A DNA stretch of 64,000 nt, taken from Prorocentrum cordatum. Taxonomy: Eukaryota > Sar > Dinophyceae > Prorocentrales > Prorocentraceae. The notes below the pieces were generated by a model. That model did no database searches. It was given only the letters and a program-made list of their open reading frames with translations, and was not told where the DNA came from. The translations under genes were made by a program, and so were the position numbers. Positions 9,688 through 22,689 of this stretch are shown in pieces. Numbering within the stretch: position 1 is the first letter of the stretch; the number at the start of each line of letters is the position of its first letter. The stretch is taken from the NCBI GenBank assembly GCA_963575745.1, contig CAUYUJ010015265.1, positions 61,001 through 125,000 on the forward strand, written 5' to 3'.

Positions 9688-10764
9688 AATTCCGGGGGCG
9701 CTGGAGAGCTAGTTGGCAAGACAAATCTCGACGGACATTTTGACGACTTTTGCTCGGTTAAAAATTCTGTTCTCGAAATTCAACAATTCGTTAGAGCTCT
9801 AGTATTTTTCCCGTGATATTGGATCATATTCCCGCTCGCCGTCTTGATCTCAGCTCGATCGGGTATCTTTTACTGCCAAAAAGCACTGCGGCGGGATCGC
9901 CCGTTTTGGGTCATCTTGTCACGCGCTGACGGTTTTCTCAAGATAACTCGAGCTTCAGGACAGCTACAGAGCTGGTAAGCACAGCTAATCGATTCAGAAT
10001 GATCAGGCGCGTCCCAGAGGTCTGAACTCGATCTGCTAGCCGAGCTAGGTCCGCAAACCTATTCGTATTATTCGAGTCATCTTGACAGACGCTCTCGGTT
10101 TTCTGTACTCAACTCGAGCTACAGGACAGCTACAGAGCTGATGCGTACAGAATATGACTCAGAATCATCATTGGCCGTTGTCTGTTGAATCCAGAGCTCT
10201 GAAGTCGGTCTGCTGCCCGATCTAGAATTGCCAAACTATTCGTATTGTTCGAGTTATCTTGAGAGATGCTGTCGGTTCTCTGCACTTAACTCGGGCTGTA
10301 GGGGGGCTGCATGGCTGGTAATCAGGGGAATCGATTCGGTGACATCAGGCGCGTCCGCTTGTGGAATTCGGTTTCCTGCACTTAACTCGGGCTGTAGGGG
10401 AGGCTGCAGGGCTGGTAATCACAGGAATCGATTTAAAGACATCAGACGCGTCCCACTATTGCATTCAGAGGTCTGAACTCGGTCTGATACTCGAGCTAGG
10501 TTGCCAAACTAGTCGTATTGTTCGAGTCATCTTGAGAGGTGCTGTCGATTTACGCACGTATCTCGGGCTGTAGGAAAGCTACAGAGCTGGTACAGAAGAC
10601 AATCCAGAAGCATCGGGGGCGTTCGGCTGTCACATCCGGTCTGAAATTGCTTGGGCTGAAAGATTATATTTTCTGTGATTTTTTTTCGACATTATATGTT
10701 GTCAGGAAGCTCTACGAGTCCCCCGGCGGTAACAAAGGTTGACGGTTTACCGCCGGCGCCCAGT
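9688..10764 (+). repeat. Satellite unit 6, HP at 10707-10764
   Basis: The head is followed by monomers near 9905, 10075 and 10249, a fused monomer with an internal deletion near 10360, and a type-5 monomer near 10523. Confidence 0.85.
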
Positions 10765-11675
10765 TTTGGTGACTTTTCTTCACTTGAAGATTATGTTCTC
10801 AAAATCTGAACATTCGTTAGAGCTCTAGTATTTTTTCCCGTGATATTCGATCTTATTCCCGCTCGCCATCTTGATCTCAGCTCGATCGGGTGAATATTAC
10901 TATCGAAAAGCACTGTGGCGGGATCGGCCGTTTCGAGTCATCTTGATACGCGCTGACGGTTTTCTGAAATAACTCGAGCTTTAGGACAGCTACAGAGCTG
11001 GTAAGCACAGCCAATCGATGTAGAATAATTAGGCGCGTTCGCCTGTTGAATCCAGAGGTCCGAGCTAGGTCCGCAAACCTATTCGTATTATTCTAGTCAT
11101 CTTGACAGGAACTCTCGGTTTTCTGTACTTAACTCGAGCTGTAGGACAGCTACAGAGCTGATATTCAAGAAACCGATTCAGAATGATCAGTTGCGTTTGT
11201 CTGTCGATTCCAGAGCTCTGAACTCGGTCTGCTGCCCGATCTAGAATCGCGAAACTATTCGTATTGGTCGAGTCATCTTGAGAAGTGCTCTCGGTTTTCT
11301 TCACTCAACTCGCGCTGTCACAGGAATCGATTTGGAGACATCAGGCGCGTCCGCCTGTCGAATCAAGAGCTCGGAACTCGGCCTGCTGCCCAAATCAGGT
11401 CTGCGAAACTACTGTATTGTTCGAGTCATCCTGAGAGGTGCTGTCGGTTTTCTGCACTTAACTCGGGCTGTAGGGGAGCTGCAGGGCTGGTAATCACAGG
11501 AGTCGATTCGCAGACATCAGACGCGTCCGCCTGTCGCACTCAGAGGTCAACAAATATTCACTATGAGTCGGAATGTTGGTAGGTGCTGTCGGTTTTCTCA
11601 ACTTAAGTCGAGCTAGGAAGCTCTACGAGTCTGCCGGCGGTAACCAAGGTTGACGGTTTACCGCCGGCGCCCAGT
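10765..11675 (+). repeat. Satellite unit 7, HP at 11619-11675
   Basis: It is a short unit. Monomers start near 10936, 11094, 11269 and 11430, with a terminal piece from 11559. The usual tail is replaced by CTCAACTTAAGTCGAGC, the same tail variant as in unit 1. Confidence 0.8.
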
Positions 11676-12966
11676 TTGGACGCTACCAATTCCGGCGCGC
11701 TGAAGATCTAGTACTTTGTAGAGCTCTTTGGCAGCGATGAGCTAGAGAAATAACTCGTAGAGCTTCCCTTAGCAAGTGACTCGTAGAGCTTCCCTAAGCT
11801 ATCAGCTCGAAGCTTAAGAGTAATTCGGACGTACTGGCGGGCTAGTTGGCTCGAAAAATCTCGACGGAACTGTTGGTGACTTTTGCTCAGTTGAAGATTA
11901 TGTGCTCAAAATTTGAACATTCGTTAGAGCCTTAGTATTTTTTCCCGTGATATTCGATCTTATTCCCGCTCGCCATCTTGATCTCAGCTCGATCGGGTGA
12001 ATATTACTATCGAAAAGCACACTGGCGGGATCGGCCGTTTCGAGTCATCTTGATACGCGTTGTCGGTATGTTGGACTTAACTTGAGATAGAGGACAGCTA
12101 CAGAGCTGTTAAGCACAGCTAATCGATTCAGAATGATCAGGCGCGTTCGTCTGTTGCATCCAGAGGTCTGAACTCGGTCTGCTAGCCGAGCTAGGTCCGC
12201 AAACTTATTCGTATCATTCGAGTCATCTTGACAGGCGCTCTCGGTCTTCTGTAATAAACTCGAGCTATATGACAGCTGCAGAGCCGATACTTACAGACAC
12301 CGATTCAGAATCATCAGTCGCGATCGTCTGTTGAATGCAGAGCTCTGAACTCGGTCTGCTGCCCGATCCAGAATCGCGAAATTCTCCGTATTATTCGAGT
12401 CATCTTGAGAGGTGCTGTCGGTTTTCTGTACTTAACTCGGGCTGTAGGGGGCTACAGTGCTGGTAGTCACAGGAATCGATTTGGAGACATCTGGCGCGTC
12501 CGCCTGTCGAATCCAGAGCTCGGAACTCGGCCTGCTGCCCGAAAGAGGCCCGCGAGACTGTTCGTATTGTTCGAGTCATCCTGAGAGGTACTGTCGGTTT
12601 TCTGCGCTTAACTTGGAGTGTAGGGGGGCTGCAGAGCTGGTAATCACAGGAATCGATTCAGAGACATCAGACGCGTCCGCCTGTTGCATTTAGAGGTCTG
12701 AACTCGGTCTGATACTCGAGCTAGGTTTCCCATACTATTCGCATTGTTCGCACGTAATTCGGGCTGTAGGAGAGCTACAGAGCTCGTGCAGAAGACAATC
12801 CAGAAGCATCGGGGGCGTTCGGCTGTTGGATCGAGAGGTCTGAAATCGCTTGGGCTGCAACAACTATTTGTTCTCAGCAATTTTTCTCGACATTATATAT
12901 TGTCAGGAAGCTCTACGAGTCCCCCGGCGGTAACAAAGGTTGACGGTTTACCGCCGGCGCCCAGTT
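11676..12966 (+). repeat. Satellite unit 8, HP at 12909-12966
   Basis: The head is long and contains two CTCGTAGAGCTTCCC fragments (about 11756 and 11786). Monomers start near 12043, 12220, 12395 and 12570, with a shortened type-5 monomer near 12730. Confidence 0.85.
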
Positions 12967-14161
12967 CTTGCTGGAAGCTTAAGATTAATTCCGGGGCGCT
13001 GGAGAGCTAGTTGGCAAGAAAAATCTCGACGGACCTTTTGGTGACTTTTGGTCGGTTCAAAATTTTGTTCTCGGAATTCAACAATTCGTTTGAGCTCTCG
13101 TATTTTTTCCCGTGATATTGATCTTATTCCCGCTCGCCATCTGGATCTCAGCTCGATCGGGAACCTTTTACTGCCAAAAAGCAGGCAGGCGGGATCGGCC
13201 GTTTCAAGTCATCTTGATACGCGATGACGGTTGTCTGAACATAAGTCGAGCTTTAGAACAGCTACAGAGCTGGTAAGCACAGCTAATCCATTCAGAATAA
13301 TCAGGCGCATTCGCCTGTTCAAGCCAGAGTCTGAACTCGGTCTGCTAGCCGAGCTAGGTCCGCAAACCTTTTCGTATTATTCGGGTCATCTTGACAGACG
13401 CTCTCGGTTTTCTGTACTTAACTCGAGCTACAGGACAGCTACAGGGCTGATGCGTACAGAATCTGATTCAGAATCATCAGTGGCCGTTGTCTGTTGAATC
13501 CAGAGCTCTGAACTCGGTCTGCTGCCCGATCTAGAATCGCGAAACTATTCGTATTGCTCGAGTCATCTTGAGAGATGCTGTCGGTTCTCTGCACTTAACT
13601 CGGGCTGTAGGGGGGGCTGCATGGCTGATAATCACTGGAATCGATTCGGAGACATCAGGCGCGTCCGCCTTTCGAATCCAGAGCTCCGAACTCTGTCTGC
13701 TCCCCGAACTAGGTCTGCGAAACTATTCATATTGTTCGAGTCATCCTGAGAGGTGCTGTCGGTTTCCTGCACTTAACTCAGGCTGTAGGGGGGGCTGCAG
13801 GGCTGGTCATTAGAGGCATCGATTCAGAGACATCAGACGCGTCCGCCTGTCGCATGCAGAGGTCTGAACTCGGTCTGATACTCGAGCTAGGCTTGCCAAA
13901 CTATTCGTATTGTTCGAGTCATCTTGAGAGGTGCTGTCGATTCACGCACGTAACTCGGGCTGTAGGAGAGCTACAGAGCTCGCACAGAAGACAATCCAGA
14001 AGCATCGGGGGCGTTCGGCTGTTGCATCCGAGAGGTTTGAAATTGCTTGGGCTGAAAAACTATTTCGTCTGTATATTTTTTTTCGACATTGTATGGTGTC
14101 AGGAAGCTCTACGAGTCCCCCGGCGGTAACAAAGGTTGACGGTTTACCGCCGGCGCCCAGT
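12967..14161 (+). repeat. Satellite unit 9, HP at 14105-14161
   Basis: A canonical unit with a head and five monomers near 13205, 13381, 13558, 13737 and 13914. With the following CTCGTAGAGCTTCC at 14164-14177, the terminal HP forms an extended foldback of about 75 bases beginning at 14103. Confidence 0.9.
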
Positions 14162-15357
14162 AACTCGTAGAGCTTCCCTTAGCAAGTAACTCGTAGAGCT
14201 TCCCTTAGCAAGTTGTTGCTGGGAGCTTAATTGTAATTCCGGGGCGCTGGTGATGACTTTTGGTCGGTTGAAATTTTTGTTCTCGAAATTCAACCATTCG
14301 AGAGCTCTAGTATTTCTTCCCGTGATATTCGATCTTATTCCCGCTCGCCATCTTGATCTCAGCTCGATCGTTACCTTTAACTGCCAAAAAGCACACGGGC
14401 GGGATCGGCCGTTTCGAGTCATCTTGATACGCGGTGACGATTTTCTCAAGATAACTCGAGCTTCAGGACAGTTACAGTGCTGGTAAGCACAGCTAATCGA
14501 TTCAGAATGATCAGGCGCGTACGCCTGTTGAACCCACAGGTCTGAACTCGGTCTGCTAGCCGAGCTAGGTCCGCAAACCTATTCGTATTATTCGAGTCAT
14601 GTTCACAGACGCTCTTGGTTTTCTGTATTTAACTCGAGCTACAGGACAGCTACAGAGCTGATACGAGAATCATCAGTGGCCGTTGTCTGTTGAATCCAGA
14701 GCTCTGAACTCGGTCTGCTGCCCGATCTAGAATCGCGAAACTATTCGTATTGATTGAGTCATCTTGAGAGATGCTGTCGGGTCTCTGCACTTAACTCGGG
14801 CTGTAGAGGGTCTGCATGGCTGGCTATCAATGGAATCGATTCGGGGACATCAGGCGCGTCCGCCTGTCAAATCCAGAGCTCCGAACTCTGTCTGCTGCCC
14901 GAACTAGGTCCGCAAAACTATTCGTATTGTTCGAGTCATCCTGAGAGGTGCTGTCGGTTTCCTGCACTTGACTCGGGCTGTAGGGGGGGCTGCAGGGCTG
15001 GTAATCAGAGAAATCGATTCAGAGACATCAGACGCGTCCGCCTGTCGCATGCAGAGGTCTGAACTCGGTCTGATACTCGAGCTAGGTTTGCCAAACTATT
15101 CGTATTATTCGAGTCATCTCGAGAGGTGCTGTCGATTTACGCACGTAGCTCGGGCTGTAATGGAGAGCTACAGAGCTCGTGCAGAAGATAATCTAGAAGC
15201 ATCGGGGGCGTTCGGCTGTTGCATCCGAGAGGTCTGAAATTGCTTGGGCTGAAAAAAATATTTTTTCTGTGTATTTTTTTCGACATTATATGTTCTCAGG
15301 AAGCTCTACGAGACCCCCGGCGGTAATTAAGGTTGACGGTTTACCGCCGGCGCCCAT
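14162..15357 (+). repeat. Satellite unit 10, HP at 15302-15357
   Basis: It starts with two tandem copies of CTCGTAGAGCTTCCCTTAGC, then the head and five monomers near 14417, 14595, 14756, 14933 and 15108. The HP loop has TAATTAAGG instead of TAACAAAGG. Confidence 0.9.
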
Positions 15358-16542
15358 TGTTGCTGGAAGCTTAAGAGTAATTCCGGGGCGTTGGAGGGCT
15401 AGTTGGCAAGAAGAATAACTCGTAGAGCTTTCCTTAGCTAGTTCCTCGAAGCTTAAGAGTAATTCCGGCGCGCTGGAGAGCTAGTTGGCAAGAAAAATCT
15501 CGACGGACCTTTTGCTGACTTTTGGTCGGTTGAAAATGTTGTCTTCGAAATTTAACCATTCGTTCGAGCTCTAGTATTTTTTCTGACCATATTCGATCTC
15601 ATTTCCGCTTGCCATCTTAATCTCAGCTCGATTGGGTAAATATTTGTACCAAAAAGCGTCGCGGCGGGATCGGCAGTTTCGAGTCATCTTGATACGCGTT
15701 GTCGGTGTTTTGTACTTAACTCGAGCTGTAGGGCAGCTACAGAGCTCATCCTCACAGAAATCGATTGCGAATCATCAGGCGCGTTCGTCTGTTCTATCTA
15801 GAGGTCTGAACTCGGTCTGCTGCCCGAGCTAGGTTCGCGAAACTATTCGTATTATTCAAGCCATCTTGAGAGGTGCTCTCAGTTTTCTGCACTTAACTGG
15901 GGATGTAGGGGGCTACAGGTCTCGTGCTCACAGGAATCGATTCGGAGACATCAGGCGCGTCCGCCTGCCAAATCGAGAGCTCAGGACTCGGTGTGCTGCC
16001 CGAGCTAGGTCCGCAAAACTATTCGTATTCTTCGAGTCATCTTGAGAGGTGCTGTCCGTTTTTGCACTTAACTCGAGCTGTTAGGGGGCTCCAGGGCTGG
16101 TAATCACAGGAGTCGATTCGAAGACATCAGTCGCGTCCGTCTGTCGCATTGAGAGCTCCGAACACGGTCTGCTGCCCGAGCTAGGTGCGCGAAACTATTC
16201 GTATTGTCCGAGTCATCTTCAGAGGTGCTGTCGGTTTGCTGCACTTGACTCGGACTGTAAGGGGGCTGCAGGGCTTCGGAGACATCAGGCGCGTCCGCCT
16301 GTTGCATTGAGAGGTTTGAACTCGGTCTGATACTCGAGCTAGATTCGCGAAACTATTTGTGTTATTCGAGTGATCTAGAGAGGTGCTGTCGATTTTCGCA
16401 CGTAACTCGGGCTGCAGGAGAGCCACGGAGCGCTGAAAAACTATTCCTTGTCTGCAATTCTTTTCGATATTATATATGGTCAGGAAGCTCTACGAGTCCC
16501 CCGGCGGTAAGAAAGGTTGACGGTTTACCGCCGGCGCCCAGT
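15358..16542 (+). repeat. Satellite unit 11, HP at 16485-16542
   Basis: The head contains a variant GACCATATTCGATCTCATTT. Five monomers start near 15680, 15855, 16035, 16208 and 16367. It is near-identical in sequence to unit 13, 2.19 kb downstream. Confidence 0.9.
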
Positions 16543-17687
16543 TCGGGCGCAGGGTGGAGCTAGTAACTCGTAGAGCTTCCCTTAGCATGTTATTACTGGA
16601 AGCTTAAGAGTAATTCCGGGGAGCTGGAGAGCTAGTTGGCAAGAAAAATCTCGATTGACCTTTTGCTGATTTTTGGTCGGTTGAAAATTTTGTTCTCGAA
16701 ATTCAACAATTCGTTAGAGCCCTAGTATTTTTTCCCATGATATTCGATCTTTTTCCCGCTCGCCATCTTGATCTCAGCTCGATCGGGTACCTTTTACTGC
16801 CAAAAAGCAGGCAGGCGGGATCGGCCGTTTCGAGTCATCTTGACACGCGATGACGGTTTTCTGAACATAACTCGAGCTTTAGGGCAGCTACAGAGCTGGT
16901 AAGCACAGCTAATCGATCCAGAATGATCAGGCGCTTTCGATTGTTCAATCCAGAGGTCTGAACTCGGTCTGCTAGCCGAGCTAGGTCCGCAAACCTATTC
17001 GTATTATTCGAGTCATCTTGACATAAGCTCTCGCATGTCTGTACTTAACTCGAGCTATAGGACAGCTACAGAGCTGATACTTACAGAAACCGATTCAGAA
17101 TCATCAGTCGCATTTGTCTGTTGAATCCAGAGCTCTGAACTCGGTGTGCTGCCCGATCTAGAATCGCGAAACTATTCGTATTATTCGAGTCATCTTGAGA
17201 AGTGCTCTCGGTTTTCTGCACTCAACTCGGGCTGGGGGGGCTCCAGTGCTGTTGGTCACAGGAATCGATTTGAAGACATCAGGCGCGCCCGTCTGTCGAA
17301 TCTAGAGCTCGGAACTCGGTCTGCTGCCCGAACTAGGTCCGTGAAACCATTGTATTGTTCGAGTCATCCTGTGAGGTGCTGTCGGTTTTCTGCACTGAAC
17401 TCGGGCTGTAGGGGGGCAGCAGGGCTGGTAATCACAGGAGTCGATTCGCAGACATCAGACGCGTCCGCCTGTCGCATTCAGAGGTCTGAACTCGGCTTGA
17501 TACTCGAGCTGGGTTGCCAAACTATTCGTTTTGTTCGAGTTATCTTGAGAGCTGCTGGGGGTGTCTGAAATCGCTTGGGCTGAAAAACTATTCGTTCTCT
17601 ACATTTTTTCAACGTTATATATTGTCAGGAAGCTCTACGAGTCCCCCGGCGGTAAGGAAGGTTGACGGTTTACCGCCGGCGCCCAGT
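16543..17687 (+). repeat. Satellite unit 12, HP at 17630-17687
   Basis: The head begins GGGCGCAGGGTGGAGCTAGT, then CTCGTAGAGCTTCCC. Five monomers start near 16831, 17008, 17184, 17357 and 17536. The HP loop carries TAAGGAAGG. Confidence 0.9.
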
Positions 17688-18732
17688 CTCGACGGACCTT
17701 TTGCTGACTTTTGGTCGGTTGAAAATTTTGTCTTCGAAATTCAACCATTCGTTTGAGCTCTAGTATTTTTTCTGACCATATTCGATCTCATTTCCGCTTG
17801 CCATCTTAATTTCAGCTCGATCGGGTAAATATTTTTACAAAAAAGCGTCGCGGCGGGATCGGCAGTTTCGAGTCATCTTGATACGCGTTGTCGGTATTTT
17901 GTACTTAACTCGAGCTGTAGGGCAGCTACAGAGCTCATTCTCACAGAAATCGATTGCGAATCATCAGGCGCGTTCGTCTGTTCTATCTAGAGGTCTGAAC
18001 TCGGTCTGCTGCCCGAGCTAGGTTCGCGAAACTATTCGTATTATTCGAGCCATCTTGAGAGGTGCTCTCAGTTTTCTGCACTTAACTGGGGCTGTAGGGG
18101 GGCTACAGGACTCGTACTCACAGGAATCGATTCGGAGACATCAGGCGCGTCCGCCTGCCAAATCGAGAGCTCAGAACTCGGTGTGCTGCCCGAGCTAGGT
18201 CCGCAAAACTATTCGTATTCTTCGAGTCATCTTGAGAGGTGCTGTCCGTTTTTGCACTTAACTCGAGCTGTTAGGGGGCTCCAGGGCTGGTAATCACAGG
18301 AATCGATTCGGAGACATTAGTCGCGTCCGTCTGTCGCATTGAGAGCTCTGAACTCGGTCTGCTGCCCGAGCTAGGTCCGCGAAACTATTCGTATTGTTCG
18401 AGTCATCTTCAGAGGTGCTGTCGGTTTTCTGCACTTGACTCGGACTGTAAGGGGGCTGCAGGGCTTCGGAGACATCAGGCGCGTCCGCCTGTTGCATTGA
18501 GAGGTCTGAACTCGGTCTGATACTCGAGCTAGATTCGCGAAACTATTTGTGTTATTCGAGTGATCTAGAGAGGTGCTGTCGATTTTCGCACGTAACTCGG
18601 GCTGCAGGAGAGCCACGGAGCGCTGAAAAACTATTCCTTGTCTGCAATTCTTTTCGATATTCTATATGGTCAGGAAGCTCTGCGAGTCCCCCGGCGGTAA
18701 GAAAGGTTGACGGTTTACCGCCGGCGCCCAGT
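17688..18732 (+). repeat. Satellite unit 13, HP at 18675-18732
   Basis: This is the duplicate of unit 11, with five monomers near 17871, 18047, 18225, 18400 and 18558. The HP flank has CTCTGCGAG instead of CTCTACGAG. Confidence 0.9.
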
Positions 18733-19876
18733 TCGGGCGCAGGGTGGAGCTAGTAACTCGTAGAGCTTCCCTTAGCAAGTTATTGCTGGAAGCTTAAGAG
18801 TAATTCCGGGGAGCTGGAGAGCTAGTTGGCAAGAAAAATCTCGACGGACCTTATGCTGCTTTTTGGTCGGTTGAAAATTTTGTTCTCGAAATTCAACAAT
18901 TCGTTAGAGCCCTCAGTATTTTTCCCATGATATTCGATCTTATCCCCGCTCGTCATCTTGATCTCAGCTCGATCGGGTACTTTTTATTGCCAAAAAGCAG
19001 GCAGGCGGGATCGGCCGTTTCAAGTCATCTTGACACGCGATGACGGTTTTCTGAACATAACTCGAGCTTTAGGACAGCTACAGAGCTGGTAAGCACAGCT
19101 AATCGATCCAGAATGATCAGGCGCGTTCGATTGTTCAATCCAGAGGTCTGAACTCGGTCTGCTAGCCGAGCTAGGTCCGCAAACCTATTCGTATTATTCG
19201 AGTCATCTTGACATAAGCTCTCGCATGTCTGTACTTAACTCGAGCTATAGGACAGCTACAGAGCTGATACTTACAGAAGCCGATTCAGAATCATCAGTCG
19301 CATTTGTCGGTTGAATCCAGAGCTCTGAACTCGGTCTGCTGCCCGATCTAGAATCGTGAAACTATTCGTATTATTCGAGTCATCTTGAGAAGTGCTCTCG
19401 GTTTTCTGCACTCAACTCGGGCTGGGGGGGCTCCAGTGCTGTTGGTCACAGGAATCGATTTGAAGACATCAGGCGCGTCCGTCCGTCGAATCGAGAGCTC
19501 GGAACTCGGTCTGCTGCCCGAACTAGGTCCGTGAAACTATTGTATTGTTCGAGTCATCCTGAGAGGTGCTGTCGGTTTTCTGCACTTAACTCGGGCTGTA
19601 GGGGGGCTGCAGGGCTGGTAATCACAGGAGTCGATTCGCAGACATCAGACGCGTCCGCCTGTCGCATTCAGAGGTCTGAACTTGGCTTGATACTCGAGCT
19701 GGGTTGCCAAACTATTCGTTTTGTTCGAGTTGTCTTGAGAGCTGCTGGGGGGGTCTGAAATCGCTTGGGCTGAAAAACTATTCGTTCTCTATATTTTTCA
19801 ACATTATATATTGTCAGGAAGCTCTACGAGTCCCCCGGCGGTAAGGAAGGTTGACGGTTTACCGCCGGCGCCCAGT
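18733..19876 (+). repeat. Satellite unit 14, HP at 19819-19876
   Basis: This is the duplicate of unit 12. Monomer starts at 19022, 19200, 19377, 19551 and 19727 give spacings of 178, 177, 174 and 176 bp, which is the basis for the monomer length quoted here. Confidence 0.9.
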
Positions 19877-20083
19877 CTCGACGGACCTTTTGCTGACTTT
19901 TGGTCGGTTGAAAATTTCGTTCTCGAAATTCAACCGTTCGACTGTTGCATCGAGAGGTCTGAAATCGCTTGGGCTGAAAAACTACTCGTTCTCTGCAATT
20001 TTTTTCGACATTATATATTGTCAGGAAGCTCTACGAGTCCCCTGGCGGTAAGAAAGGTTGACGGTTTACCGCCGGCGCCCAGT
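19877..20083 (+). repeat. Collapsed satellite unit, HP at 20027-20083
   Basis: Head start and tail are fused with all monomers missing: TTGGTCGGTTGAAAATTTCG joins CGACTGTTGCATCGAGAGG. It is most simply a recombination deletion within a unit. Confidence 0.85.
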
Positions 20084-21154
20084 TTCGTTCTCGAAATTCA
20101 ACCGTTCGTTAGAGCTCTAGTATTTTTTCCCGTGATATTCGATCTTATTCCCGCTCGCCGTCTGAATCTCAGCTCGATCGGGTAGCTTTTACTCGGGTGG
20201 GATCGGCTGTTCCGAGTCATGTTGATACGCGCTGTCAGTTTGTTGGACTCAACTCGAGGTACAGGACAGCTACAAAGCTGGTAAGCACACCTCATCGATT
20301 CAGAATGATCAGGCGCGTTTGTCTGTTGCATCTAGAGGTCGGAACTCGGTCTGCTAGCCGGGCTAGGTCCGCAAACCTATTCGTATTATTCGAGTCATCT
20401 TGACAGACGCTCTCGGTTTTCTGTACTAAACTCGAGCTATAGGACAGCTACAGAGCTGATGCTTACAGAAACCGATTCAGAATCATCAGTCGTGTTTGTC
20501 GGTTGAATGGAGAGCTCTAAACTCGGTCTGCTGCCCGATCTAGAATCGCGAAACTATTCGTATGGTTCGAGTCATCTTGAGAGGTGCTCTCGGTTTTCTG
20601 TTCTCAACTCTGGCTGTAGGGGGCTACAGTGCTGGTGGTCACATGCATCGATTTGAAGACATCAGGCGCGTCCGCAGCTCGGGCTCGGTCTGCTGTGCGA
20701 ACTAGGTTCGCGAAACTATTCGTATGTTTCGAGTCATTATGAAGAGGTGCTCTCGGCTTTTCTGCACTTAACTCGGGCTGTAGGGGGGCTGCAGGGCTGG
20801 AAATCACAGGACTCGATTCGGAGACATCAGACGCGTCCGCCTGTCGCATTCACAGACTGAACTCGGTCTGACACTCGAGCTGGGTTTGCCAAAATATTCG
20901 TATTGTTCGAGTCATCTTGAGAGGTGCTGTCGATTTACGCACGTAACTCGGGCTGTAGAAGAGCTACAGAGCTCGTACAGAAGACAATCCAGAAGCATCA
21001 GGGGCGTTGGGCTGTTGCATCGAGAGGTCTGAAATCGCTTGGGCTGAAAAACTATTCATTATCTGCAATTTTTTGTCGACATTATATATTGTCAGGAAGC
21101 TCTACGAGTCTCCCGGCGGTAAGAAAGGTTGACGGTTTACCGCCGGCGCCCAGT
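20084..21154 (+). repeat. Satellite unit 15, HP at 21097-21154
   Basis: A short head is followed by five monomers near 20214, 20393, 20568, 20732 and 20906. Monomer types follow the same order as elsewhere. Confidence 0.9.
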
Positions 21155-22459
21155 TCCGGCGCGGGGTGGAGCTAGTTGGTCGACCCGGCCCGGGCGGACA
21201 AATTTATGACTTTTGGTCGGTTTTGCGAAAATTTAAAAGATATAACTCGTAGAGCTTCCCTTAGCATGTTGTTGCTGGAAGCTTAAGAGTAATTCCGGGG
21301 CGCTGGAGAGCTAGTTGGCAAGAAAAATCTCGACGGACCTTTTGCTGACTTTTGGTCGGTTGAAAATTTTGTTCTCGAAATTCAACAATTCGTTAGAGCT
21401 CTAGTATTTTTTCCCATGATATTCAATCTTATTCCCGCTCGCCATCTTAATCTCAGCTCGATCGGGTACCTTTTACCGTCAAAAAGCAGGCAGGCGGGAT
21501 CGGCCGTTTCGAGTCATCTTGACACGTGATGACGGTTTTCTGAACATAACTCGAGCTTTAGGGCAGCTGCAGAGCTGGTAAGCACAGCTAATCGATGCAG
21601 AATGATCAGGCGCGTTCGCCTGTTGAATCCAGAGGTCTGAACTCGGTCTGCTAGCCGAGCTGGGTCCGTAAACCTATTCGTAATATTCGAGTCATCTTCA
21701 CAGACGCTCTCGGTTTTCTGTACTTAACTCGAGCTACAGGACAGCTAAATAGCTGATGCGTACACAAACCGAGTCAGAATCATCAGTGGCAGTTGTCTGT
21801 TGAATCCAGAGCTCTGAACTCGGTCTGCTGCCCGATCTAGAATTGCGAAACGATTCGTATTGTTCGAGTCATCTTGAGAAGTGCTCTCGGTTTTCTGCAC
21901 TCAACTCGGGCTGAGGGGACTAGACTGTTGGTGGCCACAGGAATCGGTTTGAAGACATCAGACGCGTCTGCCTGTCGAATCCAGAGCTTGGAACTCGGTC
22001 TGCTGTTCGAACTATGTTCGCGAAACTATGGCATTGTTCGAGTCATCCTGAGAGGTGCTGTCGGTTTTCTGCACTTAACTCGGGCTGTAGGGGGGCTGCA
22101 GGGCTGGTAATCACAGGAGTCGATTCGCAGACATCAGATGCGTCCGCCTGTCGCATTCAGAGGTCTGAACTCAGTTTGATACTCGAGCTGGGTTGCCAAC
22201 CTATTCGTTTTTAGAGTCATCTTGAGGGGTGCTGTCGATTTACGCACGTAACTCGGGCTGTAGGAGACCTACAGAGCTCGTAAAGAAGACAATCCAGAAG
22301 CATCGGGGGGCGTTCGGCTGTTGCATCGAGAGGTGTGAAATCGCTTGGAATGAAAAACTATTCGTTCTCTGCAATTCTTTTCCACATTCTATATTGTCAG
22401 GAAGCTCTACGAGTCCCCCGGCGGTAAGAAAGGTTGACGGTTTACCGCCGGCGCCCAGT
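21155..22459 (+). repeat. Satellite unit 16, HP at 22401-22459
   Basis: The head includes a short M2-like start (TTGGTCGACCCGGCCCGGGC) before CTCGTAGAGCTTCCC. Five monomers start near 21509, 21685, 21866, 22040 and 22215. This is the last typical array unit before the LINE-A insertion. Confidence 0.9.
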
Positions 22460-22670
22460 TCAACCATTTATTTTGAGAAAGCAGATATTTGCGCGTCGCA
22501 GTGGCATTTAAACTCCTCTCTGACAGCAGCTCAGCTCTCCCGATGTATTTTCTAGTTGACTTCCGGGAACTGAGCGAATGTGAACAGCGAAAAAATTAAA
22601 AATAAAGATTTTCGAAAAATCTGTATTTTTCATTCTACTTCGATTCTGAGGACTCTCCCCAGTGTGAGAA
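22460..22670 (+). repeat. M2 module, diverged copy
   Basis: It starts CAACCATTTATTTTGAGAAA and retains GCAGATATTTGCGC, then diverges, ending GAGGACTCTCCCCAGTGTGA just before the HP left arm that received the LINE-A insertion. Confidence 0.6.
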
Positions 22671-22689
22671 GCTCTACGAGGTTCCCGGC

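Larger units (their letters stand above)
15489..19876 (+). repeat. Recent 2.19-kb tandem duplication
   Basis: The segment beginning TCTCGACGGACCTTTTGC at 15489 is repeated at 17687 and begins again at 19876. The terminal HP copies repeat at an offset of 2189-2190 bp (16485/18675 and 17630/19819). The two copies differ by scattered substitutions only, so this is the youngest event seen in the array. Each copy contains two higher-order units. Confidence 0.85.
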
